Of a DNA stretch of 50,453 nucleotides, positions 1 to 7,491 are shown piece by piece (the stretch's first letter is position 1; each line of letters starts with the position of its first letter). The notes below the pieces were generated by a model. The model did not search any database and was not told the origin of the DNA. It was given only the letters and a program-made list of their open reading frames with translations. The position numbers and the translations under genes are program-made. The DNA comes from Cupriavidus numazuensis (GTDB lineage: Bacteria; Pseudomonadota; Gammaproteobacteria; Burkholderiales; Burkholderiaceae): NCBI RefSeq assembly GCF_905397435.1, contig NZ_CAJPVI010000061.1, positions 1 to 50,453 on the forward strand, in the 5' to 3' direction.

Positions 1-17
1 CCGGACAGCCGGAAAAT

Positions 18-109
18 CGGTCACGTTCGCCCGGAATCGTCGGTCACGATGAACCGGAATGCTCGGTCACGTTCGTCCGGAATCGTCGGTCACGATGGGC
101 CGGAATACC
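18..109. repeat. Four tandem 23-bp repeats, possibly an IS21-family end
   Basis: Four copies of a 23-bp unit start at exactly 18, 41, 64 and 87. Each begins CGGTCACG and carries CCGGAAT at the same place. Copies 1 and 3 share TTCG after the CGGTCACG block and copies 2 and 4 share ATGA/ATGG, so there is also a 46-bp super-period. A partial unit (CCGGAAAAT) precedes the first copy. Multiple short terminal repeats of this kind are known from IS21-family elements, but no istA/istB gene lies in the window, so the IS assignment is an inference. Confidence 0.6.
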
Positions 110-228
110 CAGCGAACGGTGTCGTAGCAGCGCGCGGCAGTCCTGACAAAGAGCAATACCGAGGACAAACGCATTTCGAGCACACGACATAACTCAGTTC
201 GCGCCAGCAAGCACGGCGCGCCTTTCTC

Positions 229-550
229 TTGGAGCTGACCAGGCGGCTCGAGCGTTATCACACCCGAGATAGGTTCTACGGCGCCTGGCATCGCGCACCA
301 TCGATCCCGCGGTACTTACGGTCAGAAGAGGCCGAGGCGCTGACGATGGTCGACCTGGATTTAGTGCTGTTCACCGAGGACGAAGACCGTGGGAAGCTGC
401 CGCTGGCAAGTTGCCCGAGACATCGGCCAGGAGAAGCCGGTCAGCGTGCTCCAAGGCTTGGCGAGGCTTGCTGATGTACCGGTGTATGTCGCGCTCTACA
501 CTTCGTCGCGATTTGGCGAATGCGACGCTGCCAACGGCTCGCGCTTCTAA
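229..550 (+). pseudogene. Frameshifted small hypothetical gene
   Basis: One frame (from a TTG at 229) reads RDRFYGAWHRAPSIPRYLRS and continues to about 410. The following frame then continues VARDIGQEKPVSVLQGLARL down to a TAA at 548-550. The two pieces join into one plausible small protein only across a frameshift near 405-415. I do not recognise a domain. It sits just upstream of the intact gene at 568, with which it may have formed a pair. Decay fits the other broken genes to its right. Confidence 0.45.
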
Positions 551-567
551 GCAACTGGAGAACTCAC

Positions 568-1029
568 ATGAGCATAGTTCAAGGAACACTTCCCATCCAT
601 GACAGGCGCTGGTTCGGCTTCCCGTTGGAGGCTCGCTATGCGTCCATTTTGGCGAACCAGTCCGGACTTGATGTCTCGCTTGAATTGGTGTCAATCGAAT
701 GTCGCGATGAGCCAGAGGAATGCATAGTGTGGCGGGGCAGCGAGGAGGAGTTTCGTGCGTCAGGGTACTTCGACGCGTTGCGCGTCTTTCCGGCACGTCG
801 TCGATGGTGCTATCCCAATGGACTGCGTGGGCACCTTGAAAGAGTAGGATCAAACAGTTTTCGTTTCGTTATCGAATGGGTTTACATCAGAAAGACTCCG
901 AAGATTAGTCGCAGGCAATCCGCGCGCGCATTGAGCAGCCCGGAATATCGCAAGTTTCGCGAGATACTGCTTGCCGGCACAACGATGAGCAATATGGACA
1001 AGCCGGCCGGTCCAAAGGCCGCAAAATAG
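568..1029 (+). CDS. Hypothetical protein, 153 aa
   Basis: I chose the ATG at 568 because GGAGAACTCAC precedes it; the open frame reaches back to 520 without a better ribosome site. The product begins MSIVQGTLPIHDRRWFGFP and ends in a lysine/alanine-rich tail. It has no signal peptide or membrane segment, a charged arginine-rich C-terminal half, and no domain that I recognise. Its neighbours on both sides are broken genes, so it may be a surviving accessory gene of a decayed mobile element. Function unknown. Confidence 0.55.
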   Translation: MSIVQGTLPIHDRRWFGFPLEARYASILANQSGLDVSLELVSIECRDEPEECIVWRGSEEEFRASGYFDALRVFPARRRWCYPNGLRGHLERVGSNSFRFVIEWVYIRKTPKISRRQSARALSSPEYRKFREILLAGTTMSNMDKPAGPKAAK

Positions 1030-1409
1030 TGGCCGCCGCGCCTAGATCGGCCAATCGAAAACCGGGCAGGCGCTGTGCTGTGGCATTTCTGCTGACCGGG
1101 CCGCGCACAGGAACCATTCCAGGGATATTTCGAGCCGGCCGCGCCGCACTTGCAGAGGAACTCGACTGGTCCCCGGAAGCCTGTGACGAAGCCTTCGGGG
1201 AAGCCTTTCAGCAAGGCATGGTGAAAGCCGACTGGAAAGGCAAGATTGTGTGGAATCTGAGCGCCATCAAGTGCAACAAGTCGGTGTCCCTGCATGGGGT
1301 CAACTCCTGGCCGGTCGAGTGGTCTCCGATCCCCGAATGCACCCTCGCGACGGATCTGTTCCGAAGCAGTAAAAGACCTCCAAGGCAGCCCCTTGACCGA
1401 AGAGATTGA
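1029..1409 (+). pseudogene. Truncated prophage-type replication-region gene
   Basis: The frame opens with a GTG that overlaps the previous stop codon. The readable core (IPGIFRAGRAALAEELDWSP, then WKGKIVWNLSAIKCNKSVS and IPECTLATDL) resembles part of a conserved hypothetical protein of Burkholderiales prophage replication modules, as I recall that family. The start of the domain is missing, and the frame stops just before the integrase scrap at 1419. I read it as a truncated remnant. A short expressed protein is possible but less likely. Confidence 0.4.
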
Positions 1410-1418
1410 GGCCGTTCT

Positions 1419-1911
1419 ATGAACACCTTCGAAGCCATCGCCAAGGACTGGCTCGGCACCAAGCGCAAAGGCTGGAGCGCCGGCCGCAACAAGCGCGTGA
1501 CGGCCAGCCTCAAGAACGACATCTACCGACAGATCGGGAAGCGCCTCTTCCCCGAGATCAGCGGCCCGCTCATCTTGGCCGTGCTGCGCAAGAGCGAGCA
1601 ACGAGGGCGCACCACATAGCTCTAAAGGCACTCGATGCCTGCGGGGGTATCTGCAGTCGGGCAAGCGCAATCGGCGCGGCCGACCGCGACGCCAGCGTAG
1701 ACTGCGCGAACACCCATCCCCGAAGCTGCCAACAAAGAACTATTCGCGCGTCACGGAAGCTGAACTCCCTCACCTCTTTGAGTTGATCGGCGGCTACGAA
1801 GGGGCGCCGGAAACGCGCTTGGCCATCAAGCTGATGATCCTGACCTTCTGTGCACCGGCGAATTCCGGTAGGAGCAATGGGAAGAAATCAATTGGAGACT
1901 AGCGAATGGCA
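1419..1911 (+). pseudogene. Integrase remnant, core part, plus strand
   Basis: The translation NTFEAIAKDWLGTKRKGWSA and what follows match residues from about 105 to 275 of the intact integrase at 15203-16462 (NTFEALAEDWLSIKRKGWSA). The match continues through a stop and frameshift near 1619, then ALKACGGIC-like text, YSRVTEAELPHLFELIGGYE, and TGEFR-stop-EQWEEINW near 1860-1900. At least two frameshifts and an in-frame stop kill it. It is oriented opposite to the N-terminal fragment at 1899-2105, so the gene was both mutated and rearranged. Family: P4-type tyrosine recombinase. Confidence 0.75.
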
Positions 1912-2105
1912 TAACCCGGCGACACCGGTGCTGGTGTTTTCGGCTTACTGCCCGGGCGGTCATAGCCTAGGCGCCAGCGCTTGGAGCTAGAGGGGAGGAC
2001 TTCTAGGTGCAACCCCCCGCGGTCACGAATCCGGTTTCCAGCCTTCTCGCCGTAGCGCAATTGCTTGCACTCGGCATCAGTCAGGGGAGGGGTTCGCCCA
2101 ACCAT
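1899..2105 (-). pseudogene. Integrase remnant, N-terminal part (DUF4102-like), minus strand
   Basis: From the ATG at 2105 this reads MVGRTPPLTDAECKQLRYGE and then GNRIRDRGGLHLEVLPSSSK, matching the start of the intact integrase (LPLTDAQCRQAKYS...GNRLRDGGGLYLEVLPSGAR). The similarity ends after about 60 residues. The next part of the integrase lies on the opposite strand at 1419-1911, so an inversion or deletion breakpoint falls near 1900. It lies next to an att-like repeat (2142-2240), just as the intact integrase does. Confidence 0.75.
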
Positions 2106-2141
2106 ACCGCCAAAAACTGTTGTTGCTTTGGGGCGATGATT

Positions 2142-2240
2142 GGCAACGCTGGGCAACAAAAAACCCGCAGAGCTTTACGCTGTGCGGGCTTCTGGGCAAT
2201 GCTGGTCAAACTTTGGAATGCTTGTGGAAGAGAGGAATCG
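2142..2240. repeat. Left att-like repeat (copy of tRNA-Thr 3' flank)
   Basis: This 99-bp stretch repeats 16554-16657 with a few substitutions and one 5-bp deletion. It includes the tRNA terminator hairpin (AACCCGCA...TGCGGG) and the last tRNA bases, AAGAGAGGAATCG at 2228-2240. The missing five bases (TGCCG, present at 16640-16644) belong to the tRNA acceptor end. Similarity stops abruptly after 2240, which I take as the left junction of the satellite. Confidence 0.8.
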
Positions 2241-2309
2241 GAAAATCTGTCAAAAGCAGCCTGCGATAAGGCATCTTCATGTATTTGGATTCGTTTATAC
2301 CCTTTTGCG

Positions 2310-2321
2310 TACCCCAAAAAA
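2310..2321. promoter_or_regulatory. Possible integrase arm-type site, left end
   Basis: TACCCCAAAAAA lies about 70 bp inside the left junction and matches the four ACCCCAAAA-type copies in front of the integrase at 16467-16529. Tyrosine integrases bind such arm sites on both sides of attP, so this position makes sense. The assignment rests on sequence match and position only. Confidence 0.45.
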
Positions 2322-2526
2322 TCGAGGCGCACCACAAAAAGGTGCTCGAATCATTCCTCACGACTCGAGCCGCCGCTTAGTTGCCTGCTGGGTCACCCCG
2401 CTTCGGTTTGTGGCCGGCGCCAGAGCCCCCCTGTAGCGCCTCTTCGAATCCATGAGCCGGCTTCATCAAAACCAGTGTCCAGGCAGGCCGTCTACTAAAC
2501 CGGCCTTATAGCGGCTGCCTAGCTGT

Positions 2527-3474
2527 TTAGACGTCTTGGACCTTCGTAAGGAAGAGCTTCATGATTTCTTCGAGCACGGCTCTATTGCTGATCGGCCGCC
2601 CCTTACCGCGCAGTAACCAGCCGGCCGTTCCGTCCTCTAAGAGATCTGGATCGAACTGGAGCGTCGCTAATTTGATAGGCTTCTCAAAGGTCATAGAACC
2701 TGGCCACGGTGGATGACCTCGCCACAGGGCGGCTTCTAGGGTGGAGCCCGTAAGCGTGTTCGCATACTGCAAATTCCACGTGACGGACATTGCTGCGGGG
2801 TTCGAGAGGAGCAGGATGGCTCCGCTGGGACTTCCGTTGACCTTCGTTTGTAGATTGATGCTTTGCAACGTGCCCTTTAGCTTTTCCGCTGAGTCAAGTA
2901 GGTCAGCCTTTAGCGCCTCGTAGGCGCTCCTTTGAGCTATGACACCTTCATATGAGTTCAGATACGCTTTTCGCTTCTCCTTGAGCGCCAGAACACGTGC
3001 CGTTTTAGCTGCGACGTCATCGATGGTTTCTTCATGGACATCGCCGCCGAGTTCTGTGAAACGCGCCTCAATGACAGCTGCCGCAGCCTCAATGCCCCAG
3101 CGGTGAAGGCCAATGTAGAGCCTATTCTTGGGTAGCCATGCCGGCACCTTTTGCGTTTCTGCTTCATCCATCGGAATGAAGACAGTGAAGTCATAGCCTT
3201 CATTAAACGCACGATTCCGAATGGCAGTTTCTTCGAAACGCGTGAAGGGCGTTTTTCCCCACGCCTCGCGGAACAATACCACGACTAGTCTGGCTTTCGC
3301 TCCGAACACTTCGTTGAACGTCCTTTCCCCGTCAGTTCCCGCCAATTTTTCTTGTTTTTTTGAGTACAAAAAAACACTAAGGCGCCCCTCGAGAAGGGCG
3401 GCCAGCCGATTAGCCATGTCTTCATCCTTCCACCCGAAGGAGATGGCGACGTCGTATTCGAATGTATTATTCAT
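2527..3474 (-). CDS. TIR-domain protein, probable anti-phage effector
   Basis: The 315-aa product starts with a TIR-like fold signature. YDVAISFGWKDEDMANRLAA is strand A and helix A, RLVVVLFREAW is a core strand, and RFEETAIRNRAF carries the glutamate expected of NAD-cleaving bacterial TIR domains. The domain ends near residue 130; a lysine-rich linker and an unrecognised C-terminal domain follow (about 190-315, ending MKLFLTKVQDV). AGAGGTCTCGC supports the ATG at 3474. It lies 69 bp downstream of the DUF262/ATPase/unknown operon on the same strand, so it is either its fourth gene or a separate defence gene. TIR proteins of bacteria often deplete NAD+ on infection (family knowledge). The trigger and activity here are inferred. 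Confidence 0.75.
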   Translation of the reverse strand: MNNTFEYDVAISFGWKDEDMANRLAALLEGRLSVFLYSKKQEKLAGTDGERTFNEVFGAKARLVVVLFREAWGKTPFTRFEETAIRNRAFNEGYDFTVFIPMDEAETQKVPAWLPKNRLYIGLHRWGIEAAAAVIEARFTELGGDVHEETIDDVAAKTARVLALKEKRKAYLNSYEGVIAQRSAYEALKADLLDSAEKLKGTLQSINLQTKVNGSPSGAILLLSNPAAMSVTWNLQYANTLTGSTLEAALWRGHPPWPGSMTFEKPIKLATLQFDPDLLEDGTAGWLLRGKGRPISNRAVLEEIMKLFLTKVQDV

Positions 3475-3543
3475 GCGAGACCTCTAGGAAAACCTATCAC
3501 TTCGATGATATTAGCCTCTTTGAGTTGTATCTCTCAATAATTT

Positions 3544-4557
3544 TTAGTGTCCGGGTATTGGCAAATGAGCGTCAAATATCGCTATGACGACTTTGTTGTT
3601 CGACTCCGGGATGGGGGCATGTATGTGGAGCCTGTTCTGGTGGCGCTCCAGTTTTCCGTGCCACTCACAATAAATAGTTCTTTGGCCTATCGTGATCTGG
3701 CGAGCTCTTCTACAGTAGGCGTCCTGGTACACGTTAGGGTTCTCAGGGGCTATGTCCAATGCCATCCCATGAAATCTTCGCTCGACGATCTGGTTGGACG
3801 GTTGTGCGGTGGGGTCTACCACAAGCGCGACCTCATCAGGTCTTAGCGCAGGAGGAGGGTGCATGAATGCCCAGCAACCGTGATCGTCTAGAGCTGCGAG
3901 GTATGCGCGAAGCCGAAGTCGAACCGCGTTGTAACCACCGGCGAAATTGTGGATCTGCCTCCAGACAGGTGGGTGAAAATGGAGGTCAGGAAACGCATGT
4001 GGTGCAAGCCTTTCTAACGTTTCTTCCGTGTCGCGCTCGACGTCTATGGCGTCGCGCCAGAATTCCCTGTGACTTTGCTCTGTTCGCACCCAATGAACTA
4101 CTGAGTTGCCAAGGTCAGACTGCGTGTTATGTGGCCCATCGCTCCGGATGGACATACAAGCAACAGCTCGAGAAGCGCGAACGTGATGATGCGCCCACGC
4201 GACATCGGGGTTGTCTACGTGTGGCGCGTTGCCCACCCTAATGCGGGTGGTTTCAACCATGCCGTCAGGCCAGATATTTTGATCGGCGTAGCGGGGAGCG
4301 CTCCCTAGCCACGCAGCGAGCTCGTGTTGAAGCTCTATAGGCAACGTAATAGGGGCGTCAGGAGCGCATAAACTCCAAATGTCCATGTTTGGGAGTACGT
4401 GCCTAGATTGCAGATCATCTCCAATCCAGACGACTTCCCCCCGTTCGCGTGCCGACCACACTCGCTCCAAAAGCCCTTCAAGCGCGGTACATACCTCTTG
4501 CACCGTCCAGGTATCGAAAGACCACTCTGACCCATCAATGACGAATGCCATCGTCAA
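3544..4557 (-). CDS. Unknown third protein of the DUF262/ATPase operon
   Basis: The 337-aa product has no domain I can name with confidence. It is rich in His and Trp. The last 60 residues read like a compact beta domain (TIYCEWHGKLERHQNRLHIH, then VVIAIFDAHLP), with conserved-looking His and Trp residues of the kind seen at the C-terminus of several defence-associated proteins. It overlaps the ATPase gene by ATGA (4554-4557), which implies translational coupling. Membrane segments and signal peptide are absent. In the known Menshen set a third protein of unknown function also accompanies the DUF262 and ATPase genes; that comparison is from memory. Confidence 0.65.
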   Translation of the reverse strand: MTMAFVIDGSEWSFDTWTVQEVCTALEGLLERVWSARERGEVVWIGDDLQSRHVLPNMDIWSLCAPDAPITLPIELQHELAAWLGSAPRYADQNIWPDGMVETTRIRVGNAPHVDNPDVAWAHHHVRASRAVACMSIRSDGPHNTQSDLGNSVVHWVRTEQSHREFWRDAIDVERDTEETLERLAPHAFPDLHFHPPVWRQIHNFAGGYNAVRLRLRAYLAALDDHGCWAFMHPPPALRPDEVALVVDPTAQPSNQIVERRFHGMALDIAPENPNVYQDAYCRRARQITIGQRTIYCEWHGKLERHQNRLHIHAPIPESNNKVVIAIFDAHLPIPGH

Positions 4558-5657
4558 CCCCGGCGTCGAACTCGACCCAAAGACGCTACGTCGATTTGGT
4601 ATTGGTCGAAGAATCCCTTAGGCCAATGAGAAATGCCACCAATCGAGGTGAAAGTGAGCTTGTGGATCAACAGATCGTCGCCATCGCTAGAATCAAAGTA
4701 GTGCGCCAGCGCAGCATCAGAGGCAAGGTAGTGGTGCTCTCCGATGGCGCGCCGAACACCGTTTAGCACATGATCGGAATGCGTTTCCACAATGACCTGC
4801 ACACCGCGGCCTGCTAACCAGGCCAAGAACACTCCCATACGAGATTGGCCTGCTGGATGTAGATGGGCCTCCGGATTCTCGACAACTAAGATCCCGCCGC
4901 GAATACAAGTAAGACCGGCCAGCACCACAGGGAGAGCGTACGACACTCCGAATCCCATATTGGGAGCGCGAACCCAATCACCTCCGGGTGATCGGAACTG
5001 CAGCGCAGTGACCGCAGAGCTTTGGTACCGCGTTGCATCTATTTCGATTGGTCTAGCGATTTCACTAAGCCAACGTTCGACCTCATATTTTAGTAGAGAG
5101 GGCCCACTTTCACTTCTATCCGGATGCAAGCGACTCTCGTCTGCTAGTGGCTTGCTGCCTAGCGTTTCAAGAATTTGTGCGCAGTACTCTCCGCGCACGC
5201 CAACTTCGAGTTCATCATCAGGGTGAGGGGATGCTCCTAATACGCTGCGTGGGCCTAGGCGTTCGGCGCTCAGATAGCAAAAGGCACGTGGGTGCCCTGC
5301 AAAGGCCGCTGGTGTGTGATCCGGTCTCTGCTCTACCGTTAGATACAGAGCATCGTCTGCCGGCAGCCCAAGTCGCCACGTCGATGCGTCGCCCTCATCG
5401 GACGTTATCTGCAGTTGCGTTACGTCAGCGGAATGCCAGTTCCTCACGTCCTCGGCGGTGCCGAGTTCCATGCCGAACGGGCCATTAAGGCGAACAGTGT
5501 TTGTCAGTTCAGACGAGACCTCCCAAGCAAGCAGCAATGCATGAATCAATGAAGTCTTGCCAACCCCATTTCGGCCCGTGAGAAGTGTTAGTGGGGCGAG
5601 ATCAAACTGCTTGCTCTCGAAGCGCTTGAAGCCTTGGATCTCAATTCCTGTGATCAC
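4554..5657 (-). CDS. DUF3696-type AAA ATPase (Menshen-like)
   Basis: The 367-aa protein is an SMC/OLD-like P-loop ATPase. The Walker A is GRNGVGKTS near residue 30, the Walker B region is ILVVENPEAHLHPAGQSRMG, and the H-loop is VETHSDHVLNGVR. The ENPEAHLHP form and the following HSDHVLNGVR are typical of the DUF3696 group, in contrast to the DEPE of ordinary ABC-type ATPases. It starts with an ATGA overlap on the DUF262 gene and ends with an ATGA overlap on the unknown gene, so the three are made together. Its role is probably nucleotide-dependent sensing or remodelling in an anti-phage complex (inference). Confidence 0.85.
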   Translation of the reverse strand: MITGIEIQGFKRFESKQFDLAPLTLLTGRNGVGKTSLIHALLLAWEVSSELTNTVRLNGPFGMELGTAEDVRNWHSADVTQLQITSDEGDASTWRLGLPADDALYLTVEQRPDHTPAAFAGHPRAFCYLSAERLGPRSVLGASPHPDDELEVGVRGEYCAQILETLGSKPLADESRLHPDRSESGPSLLKYEVERWLSEIARPIEIDATRYQSSAVTALQFRSPGGDWVRAPNMGFGVSYALPVVLAGLTCIRGGILVVENPEAHLHPAGQSRMGVFLAWLAGRGVQVIVETHSDHVLNGVRRAIGEHHYLASDAALAHYFDSSDGDDLLIHKLTFTSIGGISHWPKGFFDQYQIDVASLGRVRRRG

Positions 5658-6853
5658 TTAAGAATCTCCGCGAGGATCGCTTGAGTTCTGGCCAGTCTCC
5701 TTTCCACCGCTTTGGGGTCCCCAGTGCCAACTGTGACGGATCGGGCGTAATCCAGCTCATCGAAAGCACCTCTAAAGGCGGTAACGATTTCCGCCTTTTT
5801 GGGCATGAGACGTTCGAGTGGGTAGTCGGCTAATGCGATGGATTGGGACTCAAAAACGGCCCGGTTTATCGGGCCCCTCCTGCTCTGGGTCGGTGGCCAA
5901 CGTCTGAAGGCCGCCTTCCCTAGTACGTGGTGAGCATTCTCCATTGCACGGTCAAAATCGGCGCTGAGCTGTGCAATTTCATCATCATCAATTGCGACCC
6001 CGCTCTCAGAGTTGGAATCAAGACGTCGCGTATATTCAACAAGGAATGCATCTAAGCTGGAGTGCTGGCGGTACTCTTCGTCGGTATAGTTCCGGAACGC
6101 ACAGAAGCGGAGTGCGAGCTCGCGATTCGTCATGCGCCCACTGTCGCGAATTCTGCCGCCCTTTACATCCGGGTCTCGCCTCCAGTATTGCCAGCCCGTA
6201 GCTAGGTCGAAGGAAGGCATTTCCGCCAGGTGTTTGAGGAATTCTCGCGACCTCGCCTTGCTCATTGCGTGTCGAATCTCTTGGGCAGAGAGCGGGCTGC
6301 CAAGTGTGTTCACGCGCCCAAAAATGTCGTACTTCACCTCATCGGGAGTTTGTGGCTCGATCACGTGCACGATAATCTGCGCGCTTCTGAATCTACGGAG
6401 AGAAGCGGGATCCAGCTGCGAATACTTCAATCCATCCAGATTGGTAAGGTACTCGAGATCGGCCTTTTCTAAGATGTGGCCGTCCCCCATGAACAGGGCT
6501 ATCGTGGACAGCCGCTGAACGCCGTCAACGACTTGATATGTGCCCTCATGGTCTTGGTTGAAGTAGAACGCTGGCAAGGGGATGCCAAGTAGAACCGATT
6601 CCACCAAGCGAGTGCGCTGACGCTTCTTCCATACGTAATCGCGCTGAAAATCCGGAGACAAGTCAATCTCCGCGTCGGTGATTTGGTCGACGACGTCCCG
6701 CAGGGAAAAATGCTTCGTTGTGATGCGGATCTTGCTTGGGTCCCAGGGCTTGAAATCGGAATCTCCTCGTCCCGTATCTTCATCGTCGACGATGTCGGGC
6801 GCCGATTGGTCTTCGTTTTCGTCGGGCAGGAGAAGAGTGGGCTGGCTAGACAT
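5654..6853 (-). CDS. DUF262 (ParB/GmrSD-like) protein, first gene of defence operon
   Basis: The 399-aa protein carries the DUF262 signature: LSPDFQRDYVWKKRQRTRLV, then YQVVDGVQRLSTIALF, then FGRVNTLGSPLSAQEIRHAM. The usual DGQQR box appears as DGVQR. The C-terminus is too short for the DUF1524 HNH nuclease domain found in GmrSD-type enzymes, and I see no HNH pattern. The first 40 residues are acidic and probably disordered. It is the promoter-proximal gene of the operon. DUF262 domains use NTPs in phage restriction systems (family knowledge); here the domain likely works with the ATPase that follows. The 640 bp upstream hold the origin candidate. Confidence 0.8.
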   Translation of the reverse strand: MSSQPTLLLPDENEDQSAPDIVDDEDTGRGDSDFKPWDPSKIRITTKHFSLRDVVDQITDAEIDLSPDFQRDYVWKKRQRTRLVESVLLGIPLPAFYFNQDHEGTYQVVDGVQRLSTIALFMGDGHILEKADLEYLTNLDGLKYSQLDPASLRRFRSAQIIVHVIEPQTPDEVKYDIFGRVNTLGSPLSAQEIRHAMSKARSREFLKHLAEMPSFDLATGWQYWRRDPDVKGGRIRDSGRMTNRELALRFCAFRNYTDEEYRQHSSLDAFLVEYTRRLDSNSESGVAIDDDEIAQLSADFDRAMENAHHVLGKAAFRRWPPTQSRRGPINRAVFESQSIALADYPLERLMPKKAEIVTAFRGAFDELDYARSVTVGTGDPKAVERRLARTQAILAEILK

Positions 6854-6998
6854 CGAAGTGGCTCATTGCTTGCATGGAGGAGCAATAGATTAGCAGTTCG
6901 GCGACGCTCGTGATTGCCTTCGTTGGCAACGCATGACGGCGTTCATCCACCGGTTTGCTGCGTGGAGGCGCTGTTGCCGGGGCAGCGGGCAGAAAAAA

Positions 6999-7342
6999 TG
7001 CCGTGGCATCGTGGCAAAGCCCTGCCATCGCATGTGAGTCCTTATAAATCAACGGGTTGGGTGGTCACGAGATGCCACGAAATCAGTTGTGGCACGCCTC
7101 CAATTCCGTGGCTCAAAAAATAGGCAGCGCTCCCAAACCGTGGCAGCCCGGCACTTGCTCTTTTCTCCGCTTTCTTTCTCTTTCTCTTTGATTTCAAAAG
7201 GAAAAAAGGAAATAAGAGGGGCAAGGCGCCGAAAGGGCGGCGTGGGAAACCAAGGGGAAGTCGTGGCAAAAACAACGAAAGTTGTGGCATCGGTTTCCTT
7301 ATAAATCAATGGGTTAGCGGAAAAACTACACGGTGCCACAGG
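6999..7342. other. Iteron-rich origin-of-replication candidate
   Basis: GTGGCA or its complement TGCCAC occurs eight times here, at about 7003, 7011, 7074, 7090, 7140, 7263, 7284 and 7334, where chance predicts fewer than one. Two 21-bp direct repeats CCTTATAAATCAA(C/T)GGGTT(G/A) lie at about 7040-7060 and 7297-7317, and a purine/pyrimidine-skewed tract (about 7158-7235) lies between. The block sits directly downstream of the primase-helicase gene, and P4-type alpha proteins bind iterons near their own gene (established for P4). No gene is convincing from 6854 to 7491. Confidence 0.6.
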
Positions 7343-7491
7343 CTTTTTCAGATTCCGCGCTACCCGGCGGCACGGTGAAGTCCGGCCGGCGATGCCGGCC
7401 CTTCGTCGGTGGCTCGCTGCCGGGAATGCGCGGTATGGCCAAAAAGAAGGCCCGCACAAGGCGGGCCAAGGGTTAGGGCGGAAGCGCGCTG

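Noticed and set aside
18..109. CRISPR array
   Set aside because: Units are contiguous 23-mers with no spacers and only four copies; no cas gene nearby.
2241..2526. Satellite cos site or gene at the left end
   Set aside because: I could not match a P2/P4-type cos sequence and saw no supported reading frame; only one arm-site-like motif is visible.
7042..7459. Small genes (82 and 136 aa) in the iteron region
   Set aside because: Low-complexity Lys/Arg/Phe text over the purine-rich tract, no ribosome site, and the DNA-level repeats explain the region better.
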